Notes: a model not told the origin generated them from the sequence alone. A stretch of 64,000 nucleotides of DNA from Lutimonas halocynthiae (GCF_030409835.1 NZ_JAUFQO010000003.1:186001-250000); one strand, 5' to 3'. Shown: positions 26,462 to 36,944, counted from the stretch's first letter. Numbers and translations: made by a program.

Positions 26462-29400
26462 ATGTATTTAATATTTGACACAGAAACTACAGGTTTACCT
26501 AAGAACTGGAATGCACCCATAACGGATGTTGATAACTGGCCAAGATGTGTTCAGATTGCATGGCAATTGCATGATGAGATGGGAAAAATGATTTCTCATG
26601 AAGACTATTTAATAATCCCGGAAAATTACAAAATCCCCTATGATGCTGAGCAAATCCATGGAATTTCCACTGATTTAGCATTACAGCAGGGAAGGCCTTT
26701 GACAGAAGTGCTGGCTTTGTTTAATGAAGCCTTGTCAAATACAAAATTCGTTGTTGGCCAGAATTTAAAGTTTGATTTGAATATAATGGGCGCTGAATTT
26801 CACAGAGCCAGTATTGCGTCGAAACTTAATGATTTACCGGTATTGGATACCTGTACTGAAAAAACAGCTCTCTTATGTGAGATACCCGGAGGAAGATACG
26901 GCAAGTTCAAACTGCCTACGCTGACTGAACTGCATGAGAAACTCTTTAACAAACCTTTTGGCGAAGCGCATAATGCCACGGCTGATGTTGAAGCTACGAC
27001 CAGATGTTTTTTAGAATTGATCAGGAATGGAAATTATTCATTAGATGAATTACAAGTAGATAGTTCATATTTTGTTGATTTTACAAATCATAATCCCCAA
27101 ACTTTTGAAGCAGCAGGTTTAAAACATCTGAATCTTAAGAAAGAAAGTGATAAAATAAAGAAGGCAACGAAAGACGCCTCAAGTGACGGGCCAATTGTCA
27201 GTTCTGAATTGAAGGAAGCATTTCAAGCTGCATCTTTTGCCCATCTCCACAATCATTCCCAGTATTCTATTTTACAATCTACGGCCAGTGTTGCTGGTCT
27301 TGTAAAAGAAACCATTGCAAATAAAATGCCAGCTGTTGCTTTGACCGATACGGGAAACATGATGGGGGCATTTGTGTTTGTGAAGGAGATTCTTAAGCAC
27401 AATAAGGAGGCAGAACATCCAATAACACCGATAGTGGGTTGTGAGTTTAACGTATGTGAAAACCATTTAGACAAATCTGTCAAAGACAATGGTTATCAGG
27501 TCGTTCTTCTTGCTAAAAATAAAAAAGGATATCACAATTTAGCGAAATTGGCCTCAGCAGCATATATAGATGGTTTTTATTATGTCCCAAGGATAGATAA
27601 ACATCTTGTTGAGAAGTATAAAGAAGATGTGATCGTTTTAAGCGGAGGTGTAAATGGGGAGATTCCTAATAAAATTCTCAATGTAGGTGAGCATCAGGCT
27701 GAAGAAGCATTACTGTGGTGGAAAAAGACATTTGGAGCTGATTTTTATCTTGAAATCAGTGATCATCAGCAAGAAAACGAAAAGCATATTAACGATATCA
27801 TTATAGGTTTTTCAAGGAAGCATGAGGTGAAACTGATCGCGACCAACAATACATTTTATCTGAAAAAGACCGATTCTACCGCCCATGATATTTTATTGTG
27901 CGTTAAAGACGGAGAGAAAATAGCAACTCCTAAAGGAAGAGGGAGAGGATTTCGATATGGCTTGCCCAATGACCAATACTATTTCAAAGATCAGGATGAA
28001 ATGAAGGCCAAGTTTAAGCATGTTCCTGAGTCAATTATAAATATCCAGGAAATAATTGATAAGGTTGAGATTTTTGATCTTGCAAGGGATGTATTACTTC
28101 CTAAATTTGATATGCCAGAGCAATTTTACGATGCTAAAGATGCAGAAGATGGAGGGAAAAGAGGAGAAAATGCATATTTAAAGTACTTGACCTATGAAGG
28201 AGCAAAAGGAAGGTATGCTGATCTAACTGAAGATATTAGGGAGCGCCTTGATTTTGAATTAATGATTATTGAGAAAACAGGCTATCCAGGTTATTTCCTT
28301 ATTGTTGAAGATTTTATAAAGGAAGCCCGCAGGATGGGAGTTTCTGTTGGCCCAGGTAGGGGTTCTGCCGCTGGTTCTGCAGTAGCCTATTGCCTTGCGA
28401 TTACAAATATAGATCCTATTAAATATGATCTTCTTTTTGAGCGTTTTTTGAATCCTGACAGGGTATCACTTCCTGATATTGATATTGATTTTGATGATGA
28501 AGGAAGGCAAAGTGTTATTGATTATGTAATTAATAAATATGGTTCGAATCAGGTGGCACAGATTATCACTTACGGAACCATGGCTGCGAAATCTTCCATT
28601 AGAGATACGGCAAGGGTTTTAGACCTTCCCCTTCCGGATGCAGATAGAATAGCCAAACTTATTCCCGGGCTTAAGCTGAATAATATTTTTGGAACTGATG
28701 CAAAGAGTATTTCAAAAGTAAAGGGTTTACGAAGTGAAGAAAAAGCCAATGTAGATGAACTGAAGTCTTTGGCTGAAGGAAGTAGCCTGGAAGCAGAAAC
28801 CATTAATCAGGCCCTCATGCTTGAAGGTTCGGTTCGAAATACCGGAACACATGCCTGCGGTGTCATTATAACTCCTGAAGATATCACCAATTTGATTCCA
28901 GTGGCAACGGCCAAAGGAACCGACATGTATGTGACACAATTTGACAATGGAGTTGTTGAAGATGCAGGGTTGTTGAAAATGGATTTCCTGGGCTTGAAGA
29001 CACTTACTTTGATAAAGGATACGGTGAAGATTGTCAAGGCTTTGCATGGAGTAGATCTTGAGCCTGATGATTTTCCGCTTGATGACGAAAAGACTTATGC
29101 TTTGTTTCAAAGAGGAGAGACTATTGGGATTTTTCAATATGAATCTCCGGGTATGCAGAAGCATATGAAGTCATTAAAGCCAACTGAATTTGCTGACCTT
29201 ATTGCAATGAATGCCCTTTACAGACCAGGGCCTATGGAATATATTCCTTCATTTATTGATCGAAAGCACGGTAGGGAAGAAATCGAGTATGACTTGCCTG
29301 ATATGGAGGGTTATCTAAAGGAGACCTATGGTATTACTGTATACCAGGAGCAAGTAATGCTTTTATCTCAGAAATTAGCAGGTTTTACCAAAGGCCAGGC

Positions 29401-30781
29401 GGATATGCTGCGTAAGGCAATGGGAAAAAAGATTTTTGCCCTTTTGGAAAAATTAAAACCACTCTTTATTGAAGGTGGTAAAAAGAATAACCACCCAGAG
29501 GAGACTTTGGAAAAAATATGGAAAGATTGGGAAGCATTTGCAGCCTATGCCTTTAATAAGTCACATTCAACATGTTATGCTTTTATAGCCTACCAGACGG
29601 CTTATCTAAAAGCACATTACCCTGCTGAATATATGGCCTCTGTGTTGAGTAATAACATGAACGACATAAAGCAGGTTACGTTTTTTATGGAGGAATGTAA
29701 AAGGTCAGGTATTGAAGTGTTAGGGCCTGACGTCAATGAATCCTATTATAAATTCTCAGTGAACAAACAAGGAGCCGTCAGGTTTGGAATGGGAGCTATT
29801 AGAGGTGTTGGAGAAGGGGCTGTGCGCGCATTTGTAAATGAAAGAAAGGAGAATGGTAATTTTCGTTCGATTTTTGACGTCACTAAACGTGTCGATTTAA
29901 GATCAGCGAATAAAAAAGCATTTGATGGAATGGTATTAGCAGGAGGGTTTGATTCTTTTGGAACAGCCAACAGGTCTCAATATTTCGCCCTTGATGAAAA
30001 AGGATTGACCTTTATTGAGAAGGCGATTAGATTCGGAAATAAGTTTCAAGAGAGTAAAAATTCTGCACAAGTTTCTTTATTTGGTGAGGCTTCAGATGTG
30101 CAGTTTGATGAGCCGATTATACCTCCTTGTGAACCATGGAATGTCATGGAAAAACTTTCTAAAGAAAAGGAAATGATTGGTATCTATATTTCAGGACATC
30201 CTCTGGATGATTATAAAACTGAAATAAAATATTTTTGTAATGCGAAAGTAGATAGCTTGCAAAATATCAACCAACTTGAAGGCATGGAATTATCGTTTGC
30301 AGGTATCATAACAGATGTCCAGCACAGAGTGAGTAAGAATGGGAAACCATGGGGGATGTTTACTTTTGAAGATTATAGTGATGCTTATGAATTCAGGCTG
30401 TTTAATGAAGATTATCTGAAATTCAGACATTATTTAATTCCTAACACTTTTTTATATCTCAAAACGGTGATGCGAAGAGCATGGCAAAATGGTGATGTGA
30501 GAGTCGTAATTACAGCGATTCAGCAACTTCAGGATGTTTTAGGTAAAATGGCAAAGAAGATTACCTTGAATTTGCCGATAGAGCATATTAGTGAAAAGGC
30601 AGTTACAGATATTGAAAGTGTATTCAAGAACCATCCCGGAAGTCAACACCTCCACTTTATGATTATTGACCGAGAAGAAAAGCTAAAATTAAATATGCCT
30701 AGCAGGAGTTCTAAAATCAATATCACAAAAGAATTATTGGATGAACTGAATGAAAAGGAATGGAGTTTTAAACTAAACTAA
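26462..30781 (+). CDS. dnaE: DNA polymerase III alpha subunit with fused N-terminal proofreading exonuclease
   Basis: Replicative polymerase of 1439 residues. Residues 1-190 are a DnaQ-type DEDDh exonuclease: FDTETTG (D6, E8), GQNLKFDLN, and AHNATADVEATTRCF. A PHP domain follows (HLHNHS near 261), where the usual LTDHGN reads LTDTGN (Thr297). The polymerase core has GPGRGSAAGSAVAYCL and PDIDIDFDD (catalytic Asp672 and Asp674); a C-terminal OB fold comes near residue 1280. The ATG at 26393 was rejected because 26462 gives MYLIFDTETTG, the natural start of the exonuclease. The built-in proofreader explains how the enzyme could do without a separate DnaQ. Confidence 0.95.
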   Translation: MYLIFDTETTGLPKNWNAPITDVDNWPRCVQIAWQLHDEMGKMISHEDYLIIPENYKIPYDAEQIHGISTDLALQQGRPLTEVLALFNEALSNTKFVVGQNLKFDLNIMGAEFHRASIASKLNDLPVLDTCTEKTALLCEIPGGRYGKFKLPTLTELHEKLFNKPFGEAHNATADVEATTRCFLELIRNGNYSLDELQVDSSYFVDFTNHNPQTFEAAGLKHLNLKKESDKIKKATKDASSDGPIVSSELKEAFQAASFAHLHNHSQYSILQSTASVAGLVKETIANKMPAVALTDTGNMMGAFVFVKEILKHNKEAEHPITPIVGCEFNVCENHLDKSVKDNGYQVVLLAKNKKGYHNLAKLASAAYIDGFYYVPRIDKHLVEKYKEDVIVLSGGVNGEIPNKILNVGEHQAEEALLWWKKTFGADFYLEISDHQQENEKHINDIIIGFSRKHEVKLIATNNTFYLKKTDSTAHDILLCVKDGEKIATPKGRGRGFRYGLPNDQYYFKDQDEMKAKFKHVPESIINIQEIIDKVEIFDLARDVLLPKFDMPEQFYDAKDAEDGGKRGENAYLKYLTYEGAKGRYADLTEDIRERLDFELMIIEKTGYPGYFLIVEDFIKEARRMGVSVGPGRGSAAGSAVAYCLAITNIDPIKYDLLFERFLNPDRVSLPDIDIDFDDEGRQSVIDYVINKYGSNQVAQIITYGTMAAKSSIRDTARVLDLPLPDADRIAKLIPGLKLNNIFGTDAKSISKVKGLRSEEKANVDELKSLAEGSSLEAETINQALMLEGSVRNTGTHACGVIITPEDITNLIPVATAKGTDMYVTQFDNGVVEDAGLLKMDFLGLKTLTLIKDTVKIVKALHGVDLEPDDFPLDDEKTYALFQRGETIGIFQYESPGMQKHMKSLKPTEFADLIAMNALYRPGPMEYIPSFIDRKHGREEIEYDLPDMEGYLKETYGITVYQEQVMLLSQKLAGFTKGQADMLRKAMGKKIFALLEKLKPLFIEGGKKNNHPEETLEKIWKDWEAFAAYAFNKSHSTCYAFIAYQTAYLKAHYPAEYMASVLSNNMNDIKQVTFFMEECKRSGIEVLGPDVNESYYKFSVNKQGAVRFGMGAIRGVGEGAVRAFVNERKENGNFRSIFDVTKRVDLRSANKKAFDGMVLAGGFDSFGTANRSQYFALDEKGLTFIEKAIRFGNKFQESKNSAQVSLFGEASDVQFDEPIIPPCEPWNVMEKLSKEKEMIGIYISGHPLDDYKTEIKYFCNAKVDSLQNINQLEGMELSFAGIITDVQHRVSKNGKPWGMFTFEDYSDAYEFRLFNEDYLKFRHYLIPNTFLYLKTVMRRAWQNGDVRVVITAIQQLQDVLGKMAKKITLNLPIEHISEKAVTDIESVFKNHPGSQHLHFMIIDREEKLKLNMPSRSSKINITKELLDELNEKEWSFKLN

Positions 30782-30784
30782 TCA

Positions 30785-31873
30785 CTATTGGTTCATGAAC
30801 TTGGCCAAAAGGGTATGAAAGTGATGCACACCTTTCTCTCGTTCAGGAGAAAATCTACCTGCTTTGTAAAATGATGAATGAATACCTTTTTGAACATTTT
30901 CAACAACGAATTCATCCTCTCTTTCCACTTTATCCAGGCCCTGACCAGCTCCTTTTTCTAATTTATCCGGATCGAGAACATAACTGATAAACGAAACTTT
31001 GGTCCTGTTCGGACTGATAGGTTTGACAACATTGATTGACAAGCCCCAGGGATAAAAATTGAACATCATATTTGGGAATACCCAATAGTAATAAGCCGCT
31101 ACATTTTTACCGTAATCCAGGTGATTCTCGGGTAAATCAAAAGTTTCTGTGGCATCATTCGTATAGCCAATTTGGAGATTGCAATGCTTATAAATTTCAG
31201 TCTTATAGCTTCCGTAGTCAAGTACTTTATTCAAATCTTCATGCACAAAAGGAACGTGAAATCCTTCTAAATAATTGTCACAATATAAAGCCCAATGTGC
31301 ATGAACCAAATAGTCTTTTGAAAGTGAAGGCTCAAGTCTAAAGTCTTGTATTGGGAGAAAGTCGAGTCTTTCTTTCATTTTGTCAAGCACCTCATTAAAA
31401 TCAAAGCTTGGTTCTAAACCAGCAAATAATAATGGGCCCCATTGCAGCAGTGGGAAGTTGCGCAGATGATCACATTCTCTTGGGAAATCCTGGGCTTCTT
31501 TGAATTCAGGCATATGTTCAAACTTCCCTTTGAGATCAAATCTTCTTCCATGATACATGCAAGTTAATTTTTTTAGTTTCCCACTGCCTAATACGACAAG
31601 ATTAGCCCTATGCGTGCAGACATTACTCATACAATGTAGATTGCCCTCTTCATCTTTAGTCAGCAACAAAGGCTCGGTTAAAAAGCTATTCAGCAGGACA
31701 AATGGATGTGCTGATTTAGGCAGTTTGACCAATTCTTCATCTCCTATAAATTGCCATGATTTAAGAAAAATCTTTTCTTTGATTTGATCAAAAATAGAAT
31801 CGGTCTTGTAAAACGAAGACGGTAAGGTGCTGGCTTTTGTAATATCTTGATCTACAATGAACTCATTTTTCAT
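30785..31873 (-). CDS. Rieske-type ring-hydroxylating or amine oxygenase, alpha subunit
   Basis: 362-residue non-heme iron oxygenase. The Rieske 2Fe-2S ligands are C86-x-H88 and C105-x2-H108 (CTHRAN and CMYHG). The catalytic domain has NYLEGFHVPFVH with iron ligands H206 and H211. The residue that links the two metal sites is Glu203, not the more common Asp; a Glu is also found in carnitine oxygenase CntA/YeaW, which hints at a quaternary-amine substrate. No reductase gene is nearby, so the electron donor is encoded elsewhere. Convergent with dnaE, 3 bp apart. Confidence 0.85.
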   Translation of the reverse strand: MKNEFIVDQDITKASTLPSSFYKTDSIFDQIKEKIFLKSWQFIGDEELVKLPKSAHPFVLLNSFLTEPLLLTKDEEGNLHCMSNVCTHRANLVVLGSGKLKKLTCMYHGRRFDLKGKFEHMPEFKEAQDFPRECDHLRNFPLLQWGPLLFAGLEPSFDFNEVLDKMKERLDFLPIQDFRLEPSLSKDYLVHAHWALYCDNYLEGFHVPFVHEDLNKVLDYGSYKTEIYKHCNLQIGYTNDATETFDLPENHLDYGKNVAAYYYWVFPNMMFNFYPWGLSINVVKPISPNRTKVSFISYVLDPDKLEKGAGQGLDKVEREDEFVVENVQKGIHSSFYKAGRFSPEREKGVHHFHTLLAKFMNQ

Positions 31874-32099
31874 AGTCTGCGCTCTTTAAATTGTTGTATT
31901 AAGGTCTAAAGTAATAATAATTATATTACTAATAACACTCAGGATTGCATGAATAAATCATATAGATTCTAGTTATTGCGTTTGGTTTTTATTAGCGCTT
32001 TTATCTGCTAGTGTATATGTTACTTTTTTGTAAGGCATTATTGTTGCTTATTGAAACCCTTTTTATATTTTAATGCCCTAGAATAAAAAAACGACATCA

Positions 32100-32984
32100 A
32101 TGATAGAAACGAGCCATACCGATTATTTAAGATTAAAATCTGTACTGATCAAACCAGTTGAACTTGCGTTTAGATCTGACGATATTATTGAAAATCAATG
32201 GAAGGAATTGCATTATTTGGATAGGCCTGATTTGGCAGAAGCAGTTGATGAATATAAAGCATTCGAATTATTGCTTCAGCAGCAGGGCGCTGAAGTTTTA
32301 CGTTTACCTGAAAATGAAGATTTGAGTATGGATTCAGTGTATTGCAGAGACGCATCGATTGCTACTGATTTTGGAATGATCTTATGCAACATGGGAAAAA
32401 AAGAGCGCGTTGATGAACCCCAAGCTCAAAAGGCATTTTTCACAGAACATAATATCCCGATTTTGGGTGAGATAAAGGCTCCTGGAAAGCTTGAAGGTGG
32501 TGATGTTGCCTGGCTTGATCAAAATACGCTGGCTGTTGGTTATACCTATAGAACAAATGAAGAGGGTATAGCGCAACTTAAAGGCCTTTTAGAGCCACAT
32601 GGTGTAAAGATTGTTGTTGTTGATTTACCTCATTATAAGGGTGTCTCAGACGTTTTTCACCTCATGTCAATTTTCAGCCCCGTTGGGCCTCAGCTTGCTG
32701 TAGTTTATTCTCCCTTAATGCCGATTTCTTTTAGAAATGACTTGTTAGCTAGAGGATATAAACTTGTTGAAGTGCCTGATGAGGAATTTGAATCTATGGG
32801 ATGCAACGTGTTGGCGATAGCAGCAAATAAGTGCATCATGGTTGAGGGAAATCCTATCACGAAAAGAAGGCTTTTGGATAAGGGTTGTGAAGTGCATTCA
32901 TACCTCGGAAAACATATTAGCGTTATGGGTGGAGGTGGACCTACATGTTTGACCAGACCTTTAAAACGAGTAGACACTAATTGA
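32100..32984 (+). CDS. Amidinotransferase-fold hydrolase, dimethylarginine dimethylaminohydrolase-like
   Basis: 294-residue guanidine-modifying enzyme. The catalytic and substrate residues can be read: CRDASI (Arg83-Asp84), KLEGGDV (Glu132), SDVFHLMS (His187) and GGPTCLTRPL (nucleophile Cys283). The pattern fits DDAH and related citrulline-forming hydrolases acting on arginine or methylarginines. Single gene, in front of mpl by 70 bp. The exact substrate is uncertain. Confidence 0.85.
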   Translation: MIETSHTDYLRLKSVLIKPVELAFRSDDIIENQWKELHYLDRPDLAEAVDEYKAFELLLQQQGAEVLRLPENEDLSMDSVYCRDASIATDFGMILCNMGKKERVDEPQAQKAFFTEHNIPILGEIKAPGKLEGGDVAWLDQNTLAVGYTYRTNEEGIAQLKGLLEPHGVKIVVVDLPHYKGVSDVFHLMSIFSPVGPQLAVVYSPLMPISFRNDLLARGYKLVEVPDEEFESMGCNVLAIAANKCIMVEGNPITKRRLLDKGCEVHSYLGKHISVMGGGGPTCLTRPLKRVDTN

Positions 32985-33054
32985 TTATTTAGTATGATTT
33001 TATAGTTCAACCAACCACTTTTAATTTGTATTTTTACCCTATTAATTCCATCAA

Positions 33055-34407
33055 ATGAACATACACTTTATATCAATCGGAGGCAGTGCCATGCATAATC
33101 TTGCCCTTGCCCTACAGGCCAAAGGAGATACTATAACAGGTAGTGATGACGCTATATTTGAACCCTCTAAATCTAGGTTAGCAACTAAAGGTTTACTTCC
33201 CGAATCTATGGGTTGGTTTCCTGAAAAAATTCATTCTGGTTTGAATGCGATCATATTGGGGATGCATGCAAAAGCTGATAATCCTGAATTGATTAAAGCA
33301 CAAGAATTAGGACTTACTATTTATTCCTACCCAGAGTTTTTATATGAGCATGCTAAGAATAAAACAAGAGTAGTAATTGGAGGTTCACATGGTAAAACTA
33401 CCATAACTTCTATGATCCTGCACGTGTTGAAATATCATAACGTTGAAGTTGACTTTATGGTAGGAGCCCAGTTGGACGGTTTCGATAGAATGGTGCATCT
33501 GACTGAAGAAAATGAAGTGATTGTTCTGGAGGGAGACGAATACTTATCTTCTCCGATTGATTTGAGACCAAAATTTCATTTATATAAGGCCAATATTGCA
33601 CTGTTGAGTGGTATAGCCTGGGATCATATCAATGTCTTTCCAACTTTTGAGAATTATGTTGATCAATTCAGCATTTTTGTTGACACCATGGTAAAAGGAG
33701 GTATGATGGTGTATTTTGAAGAAGATGAAGTAGTGAAAAAGGTTGTTGAGGAGACAAGTAATCAGATCAAAAAATACCCATACAAGACACCTGAATATAC
33801 TATTGAAGATGGCGCTACTATTCTAGACACAATAGAAGGTGAAATTCCATTGGAAATATTCGGAAAACACAATTTGCAGAATTTAGAAGGAGCCAGAAGT
33901 ATTTGTTTCCATTTAGGAATAGGTGAGGAAGCATTTTATGAAGCCATTGCAGATTTTAAGGGAGCCAGTAAAAGGTTGGAAAAAATTGCTGAAAATGATC
34001 AGACTGTGGTTTATAAAGATTTTGCGCACTCTCCATCAAAAGTAGGAGCGACAACTAAGGCAGTTAGAGAACAATACCCAAACAGAAAGCTATTGGCTTG
34101 TCTGGAATTACATACTTACAGCAGCCTGAATGAAGATTTTCTGAAAGAATATGAAGGTACCTTAGAGGGGGCGGATGAAGCTGTTGTGTTTTATTCTCCA
34201 CATGCCGTTAAGATCAAACGACTTAAAGAAGTGACCGAAGAGCAAATTGCCAATGCCTTTAAACGAGATGATCTAATAATTTATACTGAGCCCAAGGCCT
34301 TTAAGAAATACTTATTTGAACAGAATTTAAAAGATACGGCCTTGTTATTGATGAGTTCAGGAAACTATGGCGGACTTGATTTTGAGGAGCTTAAAAGCCT
34401 TCTTTAA
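33055..34407 (+). CDS. mpl: Mpl: UDP-MurNAc:tripeptide ligase (cell-wall recycling)
   Basis: 450-residue Mur ligase that attaches the recycled peptide L-Ala-gamma-D-Glu-meso-DAP to UDP-MurNAc using ATP. MNIHFISIGGSAMHNLALAL is the nucleotide-sugar binding N-terminus typical of Mpl; GGSHGKTTITSMI is the ATP loop; EGDEYLSSPIDLRPKF and GIAWDHINVFPTFENY are further Mur motifs. The GSAMHNLA signature distinguishes it from MurC (GIGGIGM). It converges on era with a 1-bp gap. Confidence 0.9.
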   Translation: MNIHFISIGGSAMHNLALALQAKGDTITGSDDAIFEPSKSRLATKGLLPESMGWFPEKIHSGLNAIILGMHAKADNPELIKAQELGLTIYSYPEFLYEHAKNKTRVVIGGSHGKTTITSMILHVLKYHNVEVDFMVGAQLDGFDRMVHLTEENEVIVLEGDEYLSSPIDLRPKFHLYKANIALLSGIAWDHINVFPTFENYVDQFSIFVDTMVKGGMMVYFEEDEVVKKVVEETSNQIKKYPYKTPEYTIEDGATILDTIEGEIPLEIFGKHNLQNLEGARSICFHLGIGEEAFYEAIADFKGASKRLEKIAENDQTVVYKDFAHSPSKVGATTKAVREQYPNRKLLACLELHTYSSLNEDFLKEYEGTLEGADEAVVFYSPHAVKIKRLKEVTEEQIANAFKRDDLIIYTEPKAFKKYLFEQNLKDTALLLMSSGNYGGLDFEELKSLL

Positions 34408-34408
34408 T

Positions 34409-35290
34409 TTAATCTTTGTATCCGAATCTTTTTAATTGGTTTTTGTCACTCCTCCAATTTTTGTTGACCTTAACATAAAGTTCCATGAATATTTTTTTGC
34501 CAAAGAATTTTTCAAGATCCTTTCTGGCTTCAGAGCCAACTCGTTTTAAAGCAGCACCTTTGTGACCGATAATGATACCTTTTTGAGTGTCTCTTTCTAC
34601 CATAATAACTGAACGAATTCGAATTATTTTTGCTTCCTCTTTAAATTCTTCAGTTTCGATTTCTACTGAATATGGAATTTCTTTCTTATAGTGCATCAGG
34701 ATTTTTTCCCTGATTTTCTCATTTACAAAAAAACGTTCTGGTTTATCAGTTAATTGATCTTTTGGGTAAAATGGAGGTGACTCAGGAAGTAATTCAACTA
34801 TCCGTTTCATGACAGTTGGGATATTAAAATTTTCAAGAGCAGATATTGGATGAATTTCAGCGTTAGGTACAGTTTCTTTCCAATAGGCTACCTGTTGCTC
34901 TAACAGATCTTGTGAAGATTGATCAATCTTGTTTAATAAAAGTAATACGGGAATTTTCACCTGTTTGATCTTATTGAAAAAGGCCTCATTCTTCAAGTCT
35001 TTTTCTCCGGTCTCAACCATGTAAATCAAGACATCGGCATCTTCGAATGCGGTCTTTACGAAATCCATCATGGATTCTTGTAATTCATAGGCAGGATTGA
35101 TGATTCCCGGCGTGTCTGAAAAAACAGCCTGATAATCATCCCCATTTACAATTCCAAGAATTCTATGTCTTGTAGTTTGTGCTTTGGAAGTAATGATTGA
35201 TAATTTCTCACCGATCAATACATTCATCAACGTTGATTTTCCCACATTTGGGTTCCCTATAATATTTACAAATCCTGCTTTGTGTTTCAT
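34409..35290 (-). CDS. era: GTPase Era
   Basis: Essential GTPase that checks the 3' end of 16S rRNA during 30S maturation. 293 residues. G motifs: GNPNVGKST (G1), DTPGI (G3), NKID (G4). The C-terminal KH domain has VMVERDTQKGIIIGHKGAALKRVG. Normal length. A -7 element (35311-35318) lies just upstream; downstream is the nhaC-type antiporter only on the far side of the promoter, so era is its own unit. Confidence 0.97.
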   Translation of the reverse strand: MKHKAGFVNIIGNPNVGKSTLMNVLIGEKLSIITSKAQTTRHRILGIVNGDDYQAVFSDTPGIINPAYELQESMMDFVKTAFEDADVLIYMVETGEKDLKNEAFFNKIKQVKIPVLLLLNKIDQSSQDLLEQQVAYWKETVPNAEIHPISALENFNIPTVMKRIVELLPESPPFYPKDQLTDKPERFFVNEKIREKILMHYKKEIPYSVEIETEEFKEEAKIIRIRSVIMVERDTQKGIIIGHKGAALKRVGSEARKDLEKFFGKKIFMELYVKVNKNWRSDKNQLKRFGYKD

Positions 35291-35310
35291 GTATGCTCTA
35301 ATTTGAGATG

Positions 35311-35318
35311 CAAAGGTA
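35311..35318 (-). promoter_or_regulatory. -7 element of the era promoter
   Basis: TACCTTTG on the minus strand, 20 bp before the era ATG. No clear TTG at -33. Confidence 0.5.
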
Positions 35319-35367
35319 GGGGGTTTTCTACTTTATAAAGGTGGGATTTGAAACTTTATGAAAATTT

Positions 35368-36849
35368 TCAGATCATGCTAAACCCTAAAATCAAATATAG
35401 GATTGTAGTTATTGCACCACCTAAAAGAGCATAAGGTAATTGAGTTCTAACATGATCTATATGATCACTAGCAGATGCCATAGACGAAATAATCGAAGTA
35501 TCAGAGATAGGAGAACAATGATCTCCAAAAATACCACCACCAAGAGTAGCTGCTATGATCAAGGTAACTTCGGCTCCATGGATGTTGGCCATTGGAATCG
35601 ATATCGCCAGCATGATGGCAAAGGTTCCCCAAGATGTTCCGGTGGAGAACGCAATAAATGAACTAATAACAAAAACGATAGCAGGTAAATATTCGGGAGA
35701 AAGCCAGTCTTTTGACCAGTTTGCAACAAATTGACCAGTACCTAATTGATTACAGGCATCACCAATTGCAAAGGCTAACAGCATTAAAAGTGCCAAGGGC
35801 ATTAATTCGCTAATACCTTTTAGGATTAAATCAACCATTTCTTTTAGTTTCATAATTCCTTGAGCCCGGTACAAAACCATGGCCACAAGAATAGAGCTAA
35901 TCACCGCGTATAATACAGATGATGAGCCGGAACCATTACCGATGGCTTGAGAAACATGGTCCCAGAAAGAATTGTAATTTTCAACCTTTGACCAACCGGT
36001 ATAGACTAAATTCACTGGCATCATGGCTACCATGGTTAATAAAGGAATAACCATATTATATGACTTTGCCTTTATGCCTTCTTTTGGAGGATATGAAGTA
36101 ATCACCTCAGATATCATTGGCTTTGAGCCTTCATCCATAAGTTTTCCGGTTGTTTGAGTTCGCTTCTCGGCTTTTGCCATTGATCCAATATCTTTTTTAG
36201 AAACGATAACAATGAATAGAATGATCAAGGCTAAAAACGGATAAAAATTATATGCAATTGAAGATAGCATAACACTGAAGGGCTTTTCTATGCCTTGCGT
36301 TATGAGTAGCCCCATTATAAAAGCACCCCAGGCGTTAAATGGGATTAAAATAGAAGTAGGAGCAGAGCTTGAATCGGCGATATAAGCCAGTTTCTCTCTG
36401 GATATTTTTAATTTATCGAATACGGGTCTGTACAAAGTTCCTACTGTTAGTGAACTTATACTGGTTTCAACAAACAGCACCACTCCAGTAAGCATAGCTA
36501 ATAATTGAATAATAATTCGGCTATATCCGGTATGCTTATTCTCGAAGTATTGAATCAACTTATTCAGCTGGTTTACAAAGCCTTCAACTCCTCTTGAATA
36601 TTGGATAAACAATAATAAGGCACCAACCAGAGCACTAAACATGATGGTCCGGGTATTGCCTTCAGACTTGAAAACATTTACCATGCCTTCTATTGTTGCA
36701 AGGGTTCCTTCAAGGATGTTCCAATCGCTCATTATCAGCCATGAAAACCATATTCCGAATATGAGGGCCACATAAACTTGTTTAGTTCTTAAAGCAAGAA
36801 TTATTGCTATTACGGGCGGCAGAACAGAAAGGAAACCGTAGTCATTCAT
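35368..36849 (-). CDS. NhaC-family Na+/H+ antiporter
   Basis: 493-residue inner-membrane protein with eleven or twelve predicted helices. ADSSSAPTSILIPFNAWGAFIMGLL and GIFGDHCSPISDTSIISSMAS are the paired family motifs of NhaC-type carriers, and STGTSWGTFAIMLAISIPM precedes the second. Exports sodium in exchange for protons, or possibly lactate/malate as in MleN relatives. It fits a marine habitat. Downstream on the same strand, after 77 bp, comes era with its own promoter. Confidence 0.88.
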   Translation of the reverse strand: MNDYGFLSVLPPVIAIILALRTKQVYVALIFGIWFSWLIMSDWNILEGTLATIEGMVNVFKSEGNTRTIMFSALVGALLLFIQYSRGVEGFVNQLNKLIQYFENKHTGYSRIIIQLLAMLTGVVLFVETSISSLTVGTLYRPVFDKLKISREKLAYIADSSSAPTSILIPFNAWGAFIMGLLITQGIEKPFSVMLSSIAYNFYPFLALIILFIVIVSKKDIGSMAKAEKRTQTTGKLMDEGSKPMISEVITSYPPKEGIKAKSYNMVIPLLTMVAMMPVNLVYTGWSKVENYNSFWDHVSQAIGNGSGSSSVLYAVISSILVAMVLYRAQGIMKLKEMVDLILKGISELMPLALLMLLAFAIGDACNQLGTGQFVANWSKDWLSPEYLPAIVFVISSFIAFSTGTSWGTFAIMLAISIPMANIHGAEVTLIIAATLGGGIFGDHCSPISDTSIISSMASASDHIDHVRTQLPYALLGGAITTILYLILGFSMI

Positions 36850-36944
36850 ATCTAAGAATAGTTTTGTCGTAAATATAGGAAAACAATCATTAGATGGGAT
36901 AATTCATCTTAAAATGTATTGGTTATTTGATTTCTGTTAAGTCT

